DNA from: Lachnospiraceae bacterium
GTDB taxonomy: Bacteria; Bacillota; Clostridia; Lachnospirales; Lachnospiraceae
Assembly: GCA_003535955.1 (NCBI GenBank)
Contig: DPZM01000223.1
Location: 3,067 to 9,551 of the forward strand
Direction: 5' to 3'
DNA length: 6,485 nt
This document shows positions 1 through 5,735 of the stretch, piece after piece. Position numbers and translations under genes: made by a program. The notes beneath the pieces were generated by a model. The model searched no databases. It was not told the DNA's origin and was given only the letters and a program-made list of their open reading frames with translations. The first letter of the stretch is position 1, and each line of letters starts with the position of its first letter.

Positions 1-935
1 CCTTTTTTACAGGAATCAAAATATTCGAACCGTGAATCTCCCAGATAATGACGGACGGTGTAATCAGAGGATGTTGTAAGAGAATTTACCGCGCTGATGT
101 TATAGACGATCTCACGATCATAAAAGTCCAGATCCTCCGTGATATCGGAAATCGTACCGGTATTCGTATCTATGGAGAGTATACACCTTTGGCCAATGTC
201 CGATACGTAGAGTTTACCGTCAAAAAAACTGATATCCCAGGGAATTGTCTGTTCCTTCCGATCCCTCGAAGAATAAAGCACCTCTTCTTCTTCGCTGCCC
301 CCATATCTTAAGATACGTCCGTCATAAGTACACAGGTAAACCACATCCGTTTCATCATCATATACAGCGCGGTGCAACATAGTACCGGCGTTTTCAAATG
401 AAAAACTGCGCTCTCCCGTTCCCGGAGTTATCAGGCGGATTTCTTCTGGGGTCTTGTAGATATAAGAAATTCCGTCCTTTGTCGGTGACAGACCCACTAT
501 GTGAGGCTGCAGCGTCCTTTCTGTATACATGTAATGCGCGAGGCTCTGAACAAGGTTTCCTTCTTCATCGCACTCAAGTACACTTTCCTCCGAAATGCGG
601 ATACCCTCTTCTATACGAACGTCATGGATATATATTTTGCCTTGTGAAGAAAAGACCTGCCTGATATCCGAAAACCAGCCATCAGATGCATCTTTCTTCC
701 ATTGCAGCACCCCGTCAGCCGAAACCTTTAAAAGCCTGGTGCCCGCCTGATCTACAATAAGATAATCTCCCCTCTCATCACAGGAGATAAACTTGGTATC
801 CTCATAATAATAATCTTTGAACAGCCGTTCTCTTACATAATCCCATGTAAAAAAAAGTATTATCGAAAATATAAAAAAGGGAATCAAAGAAAAAAGCTGT
901 ATTTTTTGGTTTATTGGTTTATTCAATATATTCAT
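1..935 (-). CDS. Membrane-anchored beta-propeller-like protein, partial (C-terminus beyond window)
   Basis: The frame is open from an ATG at 935 to the window edge, giving 311 codons without a stop, so the C-terminus is missing. Residues about 12-33 (QLFSLIPFFIFSIILFF) form one hydrophobic segment after a short basic N-terminus, which suggests a signal anchor with the rest outside the membrane. The remainder reads as repeated units of about 40-50 residues, each with a 'DG/GN-x-hydrophobic-strand' pattern: CDERGDYLIVDQAGTRLLKV (51-71), CDEEGNLVQ (122-130), KDGISYIYKTPEEIRLI (153-169), DDETDVVYLCTYDGRILRY (193-211) and FFDGKLYVSDIGQRCILSID (237-256). These resemble NHL/PQQ-like propeller blades. 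The start lies 9 bases after the preceding gene, and its ribosome binding site (TAGGAAG) falls inside that gene's last codons, implying translational coupling. No enzymatic motif is visible. Function is unknown; a sensory, ligand-binding or scaffold ectodomain is an inference. A further domain may follow beyond the edge. Confidence 0.8.
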   Translation of the reverse strand, partial: MNILNKPINQKIQLFSLIPFFIFSIILFFTWDYVRERLFKDYYYEDTKFISCDERGDYLIVDQAGTRLLKVSADGVLQWKKDASDGWFSDIRQVFSSQGKIYIHDVRIEEGIRISEESVLECDEEGNLVQSLAHYMYTERTLQPHIVGLSPTKDGISYIYKTPEEIRLITPGTGERSFSFENAGTMLHRAVYDDETDVVYLCTYDGRILRYGGSEEEEVLYSSRDRKEQTIPWDISFFDGKLYVSDIGQRCILSIDTNTGTISDITEDLDFYDREIVYNISAVNSLTTSSDYTVRHYLGDSRFEYFDSCKK

Positions 936-944
936 ACTTTATAA

Positions 945-1895
945 TCATCTTCCTACATATCGGTATTCAAATCGTGGAATCCATTCATGAGGGGCCAGTC
1001 TTGATTTATAGGTTCTGATCCCGGGAACGCCCATATCCTCGCCAAGACTGATCCAATCATAATCTTTGAGGAACCTGTTTGCGCATTCCTGGTACATAAA
1101 AACTCCGATTCCCTTGTACCCGTCGCGGGTGTTCTGGAATTGAATAAGGGCTCTTTTGCCGTGGCGGGAGCCTATACAGTAGCCTACAGGTATTCCATCC
1201 ACATAAACCATGATACCGAACCCGTTCATATCTTTGAGGACAGGCACGATCATTCTCACACAGTCCAAGGGACAACCGTAATTGCAGGATTCACACTCCG
1301 TCCGGCTGCACCATACTTCATCTATAAAGCCCTCAAGCTTTGGCAGATCAGACTCATCTATCTCTTTTACCTCGTAGTTATAATTCTTCCGGAAATATCT
1401 GCAATTCTGTCCGGACTTACCATGGAAGGATAAGAAGGCCTCCGCAGGGTATTCGTAATCATTCAGGTCGTCATTTTTCCACTGCTCCCATCGCGCGCCC
1501 GGAATACTGTCATAGTACGGTTTCATCCACTGCCGCATATCGGTGATTATGACACGAAAATGCATCTTCCGAAAATCTTCCATAAGAAGCCTGAAGGCTT
1601 CTGCGATCCTTGCCTTGTCATAATAACCTATAAAAGGCAGAACCGTCATTCTGTCATCTGTAGCATCCCATCCCGCAAAGACCAGATAATCACCAAGAAA
1701 TTTATAATAAAAAGTCAGGGCATTTCCCCAGGCTATCATAGCCATAAAGCTCATTGGCGAGGACCAGCTTCCCTGCATACTGTCATAGTACGGTTCAAAC
1801 GTCGCCATATCCGATGGAGCGATCTGCCTGTATCCCAGGTCTAAAAATCTCTGCTTTTTTTCTTCGGGGAAAAAGAATAATTTATCCAGATACAT
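945..1895 (-). CDS. DUF2156 (LPG synthase C-terminal-like, GNAT-fold) protein
   Basis: This is a 316-residue soluble protein with the layout of DUF2156, the family related to the aminoacyl-transfer domain of MprF/phosphatidylglycerol lysyltransferases. Residues about 24-75 form the N-terminal half, including the IAWGNALTFYYKFLGDYLVFAG stretch split around W56 and the 62-74 strands. Residues about 147-175 carry YEYPAEAFLSFHGKSGQNCR, the usual 'Y-x-Y...L..l.Gk...n.R' signature. Residues 228-242 (IMVYVDGIPVGYCIG) and 284-298 (LGEDMGVPGIRTYKS) match the GNAT-fold strand and the 'EeDlG..GlR..K' motif. There is no MprF flippase region and no membrane segment. The likely role is transfer of an aminoacyl or acyl group, substrate unknown. 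An odd feature is a cysteine cluster at C196, C201, C204, C208 and C212. The ATG at 1895 follows the preceding stop by 4 bases, with ribosome binding site AGGTAGGA inside that gene. Confidence 0.88.
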   Translation of the reverse strand: MYLDKLFFFPEEKKQRFLDLGYRQIAPSDMATFEPYYDSMQGSWSSPMSFMAMIAWGNALTFYYKFLGDYLVFAGWDATDDRMTVLPFIGYYDKARIAEAFRLLMEDFRKMHFRVIITDMRQWMKPYYDSIPGARWEQWKNDDLNDYEYPAEAFLSFHGKSGQNCRYFRKNYNYEVKEIDESDLPKLEGFIDEVWCSRTECESCNYGCPLDCVRMIVPVLKDMNGFGIMVYVDGIPVGYCIGSRHGKRALIQFQNTRDGYKGIGVFMYQECANRFLKDYDWISLGEDMGVPGIRTYKSRLAPHEWIPRFEYRYVGR

Positions 1896-1899
1896 AGTA

Positions 1900-2400
1900 C
1901 TATCCTACCTCATTGATATCTGCAAGAATACGGTAATTCTCATGAAGTTCCTCGACAAGCGAAGGATCCCTCTTAACTGCTTCCCTGATCATGGGTGCCA
2001 CATGACTTATGCCCGAAAGTATCCTCTCATCATCCATCGGATAGACCTGAGGACACACATCTGAAACGGCAAAGTATAATCCCCCACCGTTTCTTACGAC
2101 ATACAGAGGCCACAAGGCACATCGAAACGGTTTCTTATCCCCCAGGATGCAGCCGTTTTCAGAAAGACAGGGGCAGTGGTAAAGTCCATCCTTGTCTTTT
2201 TTCATATCAAGGTAGTAGAGTTCTCCGCGCTTACTCCATCCAAAACGATCCGCTATTTTTGCCCGGTCCCATTCTTCCTGAGTAAAGCCGGGGGCATCCC
2301 AGACATCACTGTCATCATACTCACAGCAGATCCTGCATGACGCGCATGTCTGTCCATCAATCAGTTTTTTTAACATAACAGTATTAATCCTTTCTGTCAC
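1900..2400 (-). CDS. YkgJ-like (UPF0153/FliB-type) cysteine-cluster protein
   Basis: This small protein, 166 residues from the GTG or 158 from an internal ATG, belongs to the YkgJ zinc/iron-chelating cysteine-cluster family. The motif CASCRICC (C19, C22, C25, C26) is followed by CPCLSENGC (C76, C78, C84), the typical 'kPfrCalwPL' segment (C94, P98) and C116, so all expected ligands for a metal or Fe-S site are present. Related domains occur in flagellin lysine N-methylases, but no methyltransferase domain is seen and the biochemical role of stand-alone members is not established. The GTG at 2400 overlaps the preceding stop (GTGA). An ATG at 2376 has a better ribosome binding site (AAAGGA, 11-base spacing) and begins MLKKLIDGQTCASC, so the true protein may be eight residues shorter. 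The downstream DUF2156 gene, which has its own cysteine cluster, is likely co-translated. Confidence 0.88.
   Translation of the reverse strand: MTERINTVMLKKLIDGQTCASCRICCEYDDSDVWDAPGFTQEEWDRAKIADRFGWSKRGELYYLDMKKDKDGLYHCPCLSENGCILGDKKPFRCALWPLYVVRNGGGLYFAVSDVCPQVYPMDDERILSGISHVAPMIREAVKRDPSLVEELHENYRILADINEVG
2388..2393 (-). promoter_or_regulatory. Candidate ribosome binding site for the alternative ATG start at 2376
   Basis: On the minus strand AAAGGA lies 11 bases before an in-frame ATG at 2376. The GTG at 2400 has only a weak AGGG about 12 bases upstream, inside the preceding gene. Either start keeps every conserved cysteine of the YkgJ-like protein. The site favours the shorter form, but the GTGA overlap with the previous stop is also a common coupled start, so the choice is unresolved. 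Confidence 0.45.
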
Positions 2401-3371
2401 TTCAGGACAATTCCCTGTTCCTTGTAGTACTTTTCCGCACCCTTGTGCATAGGGACGCTGATCCCTTCCGAGGCCTCCTTGGGGGTCAATCCATTAAGTC
2501 CTTTATGTGACGATGAGAGCAGCTCATTTTTTTCAAAGAAAGCCGACAAAAGCTCATAGACCTCCTCCTTTGGCATTCTTTCGGACGCTGTTAAAACGGC
2601 CTTTACGGACACAGTGGTCACATCCTCATCAAATCCTGAGTAAGTCCCTGCTGAAAGGATAGTCTCGCCGTAGAACCTGTACTTTGACTTAAGTGACGAA
2701 ATGTGTTCATCATCAAGTGCCACCAATCGGATCTTCGTATCCTTCGAAAGATCCGTAACAGCCTTTGTGGGAGCACCCGCTATAATGAACGCAGCATCAA
2801 TCTCCCCTTTCTTAAGGCTCTGCGCAGCTTCTTCAAAAGGCGCGTTTACTACGTTTATATCCTCAAAAGTCATGCCGTAAGCTTCTAAGATCTGCCTTGC
2901 ATTTACTTCAACTCCGCTCCCCTCATCTCCTACACAGACATTTTTCCCCTTAAGATCTGTGACTGTCTTTATACTCTCGTCACAGGTAACTATCTGGAGA
3001 GTCTCCTCATACAGACAGGCAAGCCCGCGAAGCTTCTCATGAGCGGTATCCCCATCAAAGAGGTCTGTGGCTGTGTAGGCATAATACAGTACATCATTCT
3101 GGACGATCGCAAAGGAAGCATCTCTGCTGTCAAGAAGCGCAATGTTAGCCCTTGAACCTCCCGTCGAAAGGACGGAGAGTTCCGATCTTTTTAAAACAGG
3201 GTTTAGTACGGTTGACATAGCACTGCCAACAGCAAAATAAGTTCCTGCAGTACCTCCTGTCGCAAGTACGGCTTTCTCCTTATTTACCGGGGATATCCCT
3301 GCGCATCCGCAAAGGAGAAGAACAAGTGATAATAAAACGGAAATAATTTTCGTATTTTTTTTCAATCTCAT
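2397..3371 (-). CDS. TAXI-family TRAP transporter solute-binding lipoprotein
   Basis: This 324-residue protein begins with a basic tip (MRLKKNTK), a hydrophobic stretch and a lipobox LCGC with Cys23 as the probable lipidated residue, so it should be anchored on the outer face of the membrane. The mature part matches TAXI (TRAP-associated extracytoplasmic immunogenic) binding proteins: VLATGGTAGTYFAVGSAMS at 35-53 (the ATGGTxGTYY-type binding loop), LSTGGSRANIALLDSR at 68-83, FAIVQNDVLYYAY at 87-99, and DLKGKNVCVGDEGSGVEVNA at 139-158. Length is normal for the family. Family members bind small acids such as glutamate or other carboxylates and hand them to a fused DctQM-type permease, but no permease is in the window. 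The ATG at 3371 has a good site (AAGGGA, about 9 bases away). It starts 88 bases after the MscS gene and leads the downstream block, overlapping the next gene by 4 bases. The ligand cannot be told from sequence. Confidence 0.92.
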   Translation of the reverse strand: MRLKKNTKIISVLLSLVLLLCGCAGISPVNKEKAVLATGGTAGTYFAVGSAMSTVLNPVLKRSELSVLSTGGSRANIALLDSRDASFAIVQNDVLYYAYTATDLFDGDTAHEKLRGLACLYEETLQIVTCDESIKTVTDLKGKNVCVGDEGSGVEVNARQILEAYGMTFEDINVVNAPFEEAAQSLKKGEIDAAFIIAGAPTKAVTDLSKDTKIRLVALDDEHISSLKSKYRFYGETILSAGTYSGFDEDVTTVSVKAVLTASERMPKEEVYELLSAFFEKNELLSSSHKGLNGLTPKEASEGISVPMHKGAEKYYKEQGIVLK

Positions 3372-3443
3372 AAGCAGTCTTCCCTTACATATGAAATTAT
3401 TCCGGACAATTAAAAGTTCTCTGTAACTATTCGGAATGGACTC

Positions 3444-3460
3444 AAAATGCTTTGCATTTT
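3444..3460 (-). repeat. Perfect 7-base inverted repeat after the MscS stop codon
   Basis: AAAATGC and GCATTTT form a perfect stem around a 3-base loop directly after the MscS gene, touching its TGA stop. It is AT-rich and has no uridine run after it on the minus strand, so it is at best a weak transcript-end or processing hairpin. The rest of the gap (3372-3443) holds the ribosome binding site of the lipoprotein gene and a 6-base inverted repeat ATTCCG/CGGAAT (3399-3404 and 3432-3437). I could not find a convincing promoter in it. Confidence 0.3.
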
Positions 3461-4845
3461 CACTGTTTTGGATTCAGGTGCTTCTCGATCACAAGCTCGA
3501 CCTTATTGCGGGTAACACTGACCCTGACATCATCGGCTATCGCACTTATGAGTGATTCTCCGAGATTATCTGTATTATTTTCATTATCGCTCAAAGACCA
3601 TTTGTATGACTTGTCATGTTCCTCGGTTGACTTGAGCCCTATGATCATTATCTCCCGGATCTTATCTCCGAAATTCTTGACAGCTTCATTCCTGCCGCTG
3701 GTGGAAAGATTTAAAAGCTTCTTATATTCATCGCTCCCAAGCTGCGGCTGGAAGGATATATGTATTCTGTATATCACTCCGCTGCCTTCGATCCATATAT
3801 TAAGAAGCGCTTCCTGCGTTATGTTCCTTACAACACCGATAGCTTCCTCCACAAGAAGGTCTATCCGTCCTCCTTCCCTGGCATCGAGCCGCTGTTTGTG
3901 TGCATAATGCCTGGTCTCTTCCATAACCTTGCTGATATCATGGCTTTTGCCGGGTATCTTTACGTTATTTGTCCTGAAAAACCTCTTGGACGGGGTGGAT
4001 TTCTTACTGTGTTCCAAAGGTGACTGAATCTCTTTTTTTATTCCTTCATAGCTGACCACATTGAGATAATTGTACGGAATTTCTATACCGTTCTTCCTGA
4101 AGGCTTCATTCACGCGAAGATTTACATCTGTTACCGCCATGTAGCTACTGGTGTTTCTGTCTATCCATATTGTTGTATCAAGGATCAGTGCACTCTCGGC
4201 AAACTCAAGAAAATAAACAGGACCGGAATCCTGCTTGACGCCATTGGCTGTAACTCCCAACGTATAAGGGGATTCAGCCACACAATCCCTGATGATTTCG
4301 GATGCCCTGGCAACATCCGTATCATAGCTTACGGAATACTTCAAATGGATCCCCCGCCTGTCCTTCATCTTATAACTGGTATTGGTTACCGTTTTTGAAT
4401 TAAGCTGGGAATTGGGGACTACTATCCTTATATCATCATAGATCCTGATAACCGTGTGACGAAGTGTTATGTCCTCAACGATCCCGGGCTGTTCTCCCTC
4501 AACTATTATCCTGTCTCCGATCTCAAAGGGCTTGTTGATGCTTATGAGCAGGCCGCATATAAGATCTACGATAGCGGGCTGCGCGGCAAAGCCGACGACC
4601 GCCACTACCAGGGCCGATCCCCTGAGTAACAGAGTATTAAAGCTGGTATTGGGGTTGAATATATGCACTATGTTTGACAGAACCATAATGATCAGGATAA
4701 GCCGTATCAGATGGATCAGATACTTTTTGTGAAGACTCTGAACCTCCTTGCCCTTCTTCCTGAAAAAAATCCCGAATAAAATAAAGACAAGCAGTAAAAC
4801 AGCTAATTGAATTATTATCGAGAATATTCTACCGTTGTTATCCAT
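3460..4845 (-). CDS. MscS-family mechanosensitive channel with C-terminal anti-sigma-like extension
   Basis: This 461-residue inner-membrane channel opens under membrane tension to release solutes. Hydrophobic segments lie at about 7-28, 43-64 and 72-104. The last is the pore helix, with the conserved GSALVVAVVGFAAQPAIVD pattern (76-94), followed by NKPFEIGDRIIVEG (104-117) of the MscS beta domain, VVPNSQL (142-148) and GIEIPYNY (253-260), which closes the cytoplasmic alpha/beta vestibule. The MscS core ends near 265. A charged linker (270-300) leads to about 160 extra residues. In these, RIDLLVEEAIGVV (327-339), ALLNIWIEGSGVIYRIHISF (346-365) and the end LGESLISAIADDV...VIEKHL (428-457) resemble the RsbW-like protein encoded just upstream. 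The N-box Asn is replaced by Val338 and the DxG motif is absent, so ATP binding looks lost. The ATG at 4845 has site AGGAG 7 bases away, 24 bases after the RsbW-like gene, indicating one operon. Confidence 0.93.
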   Translation of the reverse strand: MDNNGRIFSIIIQLAVLLLVFILFGIFFRKKGKEVQSLHKKYLIHLIRLILIIMVLSNIVHIFNPNTSFNTLLLRGSALVVAVVGFAAQPAIVDLICGLLISINKPFEIGDRIIVEGEQPGIVEDITLRHTVIRIYDDIRIVVPNSQLNSKTVTNTSYKMKDRRGIHLKYSVSYDTDVARASEIIRDCVAESPYTLGVTANGVKQDSGPVYFLEFAESALILDTTIWIDRNTSSYMAVTDVNLRVNEAFRKNGIEIPYNYLNVVSYEGIKKEIQSPLEHSKKSTPSKRFFRTNNVKIPGKSHDISKVMEETRHYAHKQRLDAREGGRIDLLVEEAIGVVRNITQEALLNIWIEGSGVIYRIHISFQPQLGSDEYKKLLNLSTSGRNEAVKNFGDKIREIMIIGLKSTEEHDKSYKWSLSDNENNTDNLGESLISAIADDVRVSVTRNKVELVIEKHLNPKQ

Positions 4846-4869
4846 CCAAGTGCTCCTAATCCCTTTTCA

Positions 4870-5280
4870 TCAGAACAATTTCTTGCCGATAGTCAGACAA
4901 TTCTTGCCATTCTTATATTCATAATCCACCCTGTCCATGCTCTTCTTGACCATAAATATACCCAGGCCGCCTATCTGCCTGTCCTCTGCCCCAAGCGTAA
5001 TATCCGGATCGGGCTTCCCCAGTGGATCGTAGGGAACCCCTTCATCCATAAATGTAATGGTGACGGCCGTCCTGTCACCACTCTCTTCAAAAATAAGAGT
5101 CGCCATACCTTCCTTCTGCCCATATGCATAACTGGCTATATTGACAAATATCTCCTCAACCGCCACATCGATCTGCATCTGAACCTTTGGGGGGCAATCA
5201 AACTCTTCAAGCTCCCTATCTACAAAGGCAAGTACTTCATCCAATTTATCGGTTCTTGCTTCTATTGTCAGTTCACTCAT
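4870..5280 (-). CDS. RsbW/SpoIIAB-like anti-sigma factor (HATPase_c_2 serine kinase)
   Basis: This 136-residue cytosolic protein is a complete anti-sigma-factor ATPase of the GHKL type. The N-box is VEEIFVNIASYAY (Glu43, Asn47), the G1 box is DEGVPYDP (Asp79, Gly81, Asp85-Pro86) and the G2 box is GGLGIFMVKK (104-113). Together they make an intact Mg-ATP site. Known relatives bind and inactivate a sigma factor and phosphorylate a STAS antagonist on serine; the antagonist gene is immediately upstream, so the pair is a partner-switching module. Some relatives of this length control PP2C or other targets instead of sigma factors, and no sigma gene is visible here. The ATG at 5280 has a very strong ribosome binding site (GGGAGGAG, 6-base spacing). 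The 91-base gap before it contains a GC-rich hairpin that may set the ratio of the two proteins. Confidence 0.93.
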   Translation of the reverse strand: MSELTIEARTDKLDEVLAFVDRELEEFDCPPKVQMQIDVAVEEIFVNIASYAYGQKEGMATLIFEESGDRTAVTITFMDEGVPYDPLGKPDPDITLGAEDRQIGGLGIFMVKKSMDRVDYEYKNGKNCLTIGKKLF

Positions 5281-5326
5281 TTAAATCTCCTCCCGCTGTC
5301 TCTCTCATCCATGCCGGATAAACAAT

Positions 5327-5349
5327 CGGGTGTCCCATTGGAACACCCG
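5327..5349 (-). promoter_or_regulatory. GC-rich intercistronic hairpin between STAS and RsbW-like genes
   Basis: CGGGTGT (5327-5333) and ACACCCG (5343-5349) form a perfect 7-base stem, which can be extended by two C-G pairs across one mismatch to leave a 3-base loop. On the transcript it is followed by ATTGTTTATC, which is only a partial uridine tract. It lies 22 bases beyond the STAS stop codon and 46 bases ahead of the RsbW-like start. It could be a leaky terminator or an mRNA-stabilising structure that favours the antagonist over the kinase. This is an inference from position and shape. Confidence 0.5.
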
Positions 5350-5371
5350 GTCAAGCGAAAATCATTTTAGC

Positions 5372-5671
5372 TTATTCTATCGTCAGAATATCCGAAAATC
5401 CGGTCACTTCAAAGATTTCCATTATGTCATCATTGGCACCCCTGATAACCATACTGCCCTGCTTGTTCATAACCTTCTGGGCTGACAGGAGTACCCTGAG
5501 TCCCGCCGATGATATGTACTCGAGATTATTTATATCGAATATAAGACTTGTGATACCGTCAACATTACCCTTAAGCTCACCTTCGAGCTGTGGAGCGCTC
5601 ATGGTGTCAAGCCTGCCTTCAAGAGCGATCTTTAATTCATTTCCGTTTGTTTCTTTATTGATATTAAGCAT
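5372..5671 (-). CDS. STAS-domain anti-sigma factor antagonist (RsbV/SpoIIAA-like)
   Basis: This 99-residue single-domain STAS protein has the usual family length. The N-terminal strands (LKIALEGRLDTMSAPQLE, 13-30) carry the G-R-L-D-T...A pattern, SLIFDINNLEYISSAGLRVL (42-61) is the phosphorylation loop, and GSMVIRGANDDIMEIFEVTGF (72-92, strand then helix) closes the fold. Ser54 and Ser55 stand at the loop, and Ser55 is the probable acceptor by alignment of SSAGL with the DSxGL of RsbV. In known systems the unphosphorylated form binds the kinase and frees the sigma factor, and a PP2C phosphatase resets it. The kinase is encoded next. The ATG at 5671 has a near-perfect ribosome binding site, AAAGGAGGA, 5 bases away, and a good promoter lies just upstream. 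Confidence 0.94.
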   Translation of the reverse strand: MLNINKETNGNELKIALEGRLDTMSAPQLEGELKGNVDGITSLIFDINNLEYISSAGLRVLLSAQKVMNKQGSMVIRGANDDIMEIFEVTGFSDILTIE

Positions 5672-5706
5672 AACAATCCTCCTTTGAGAAAAAATAAATC
5701 GAACCT

Positions 5707-5735
5707 ATTATACCATCTTTATCTTATTTTAGGAA
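5707..5735 (-). promoter_or_regulatory. Predicted vegetative promoter (extended -10) for the STAS operon
   Basis: On the minus strand a perfect TATAAT occupies 5712-5707, preceded by TGG to give the extended -10 form TGNTATAAT. A weak -35 (TTCCTA, 5735-5730, 3 of 6 matches) sits at an ideal 17-base spacing and overlaps the last codons of the Suf gene. Transcription would start near 5700, leaving a leader of about 30 bases with the AAAGGAGGA site. The sequence fits the housekeeping sigma factor rather than an alternative one. No terminator is visible between the Suf gene and this promoter, so read-through may also occur. Confidence 0.65.

Noticed and set aside
48..664. Two short plus-strand frames (48-311 and 398-664)
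   Set aside because: They lie opposite a continuous minus-strand frame with an N-terminal membrane segment and repeated strands, which explains the region better.
3372..3459. Promoter for the lipoprotein block
   Set aside because: AATAAT and TTGAGT elements exist but none pair at 16-18 base spacing, so no promoter is claimed.
3444..3460. Strong rho-independent terminator after the MscS gene
   Set aside because: The stem is only 7 AT-rich bases and no uridine run follows it, so it is kept only as a weak inverted repeat.
3452..3907. Plus-strand open frame of 151 codons opposite the MscS tail
   Set aside because: It is low-complexity and rich in Ser/Leu, as expected for the complement of the coding strand, with no domain and no ribosome binding site seen.
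4807..5370. Plus-strand open frame of 187 codons opposite the RsbW-like gene
   Set aside because: It is antisense to a gene with intact family motifs, has no recognisable domain, and its neighbours are all on the minus strand; it is a chance frame.
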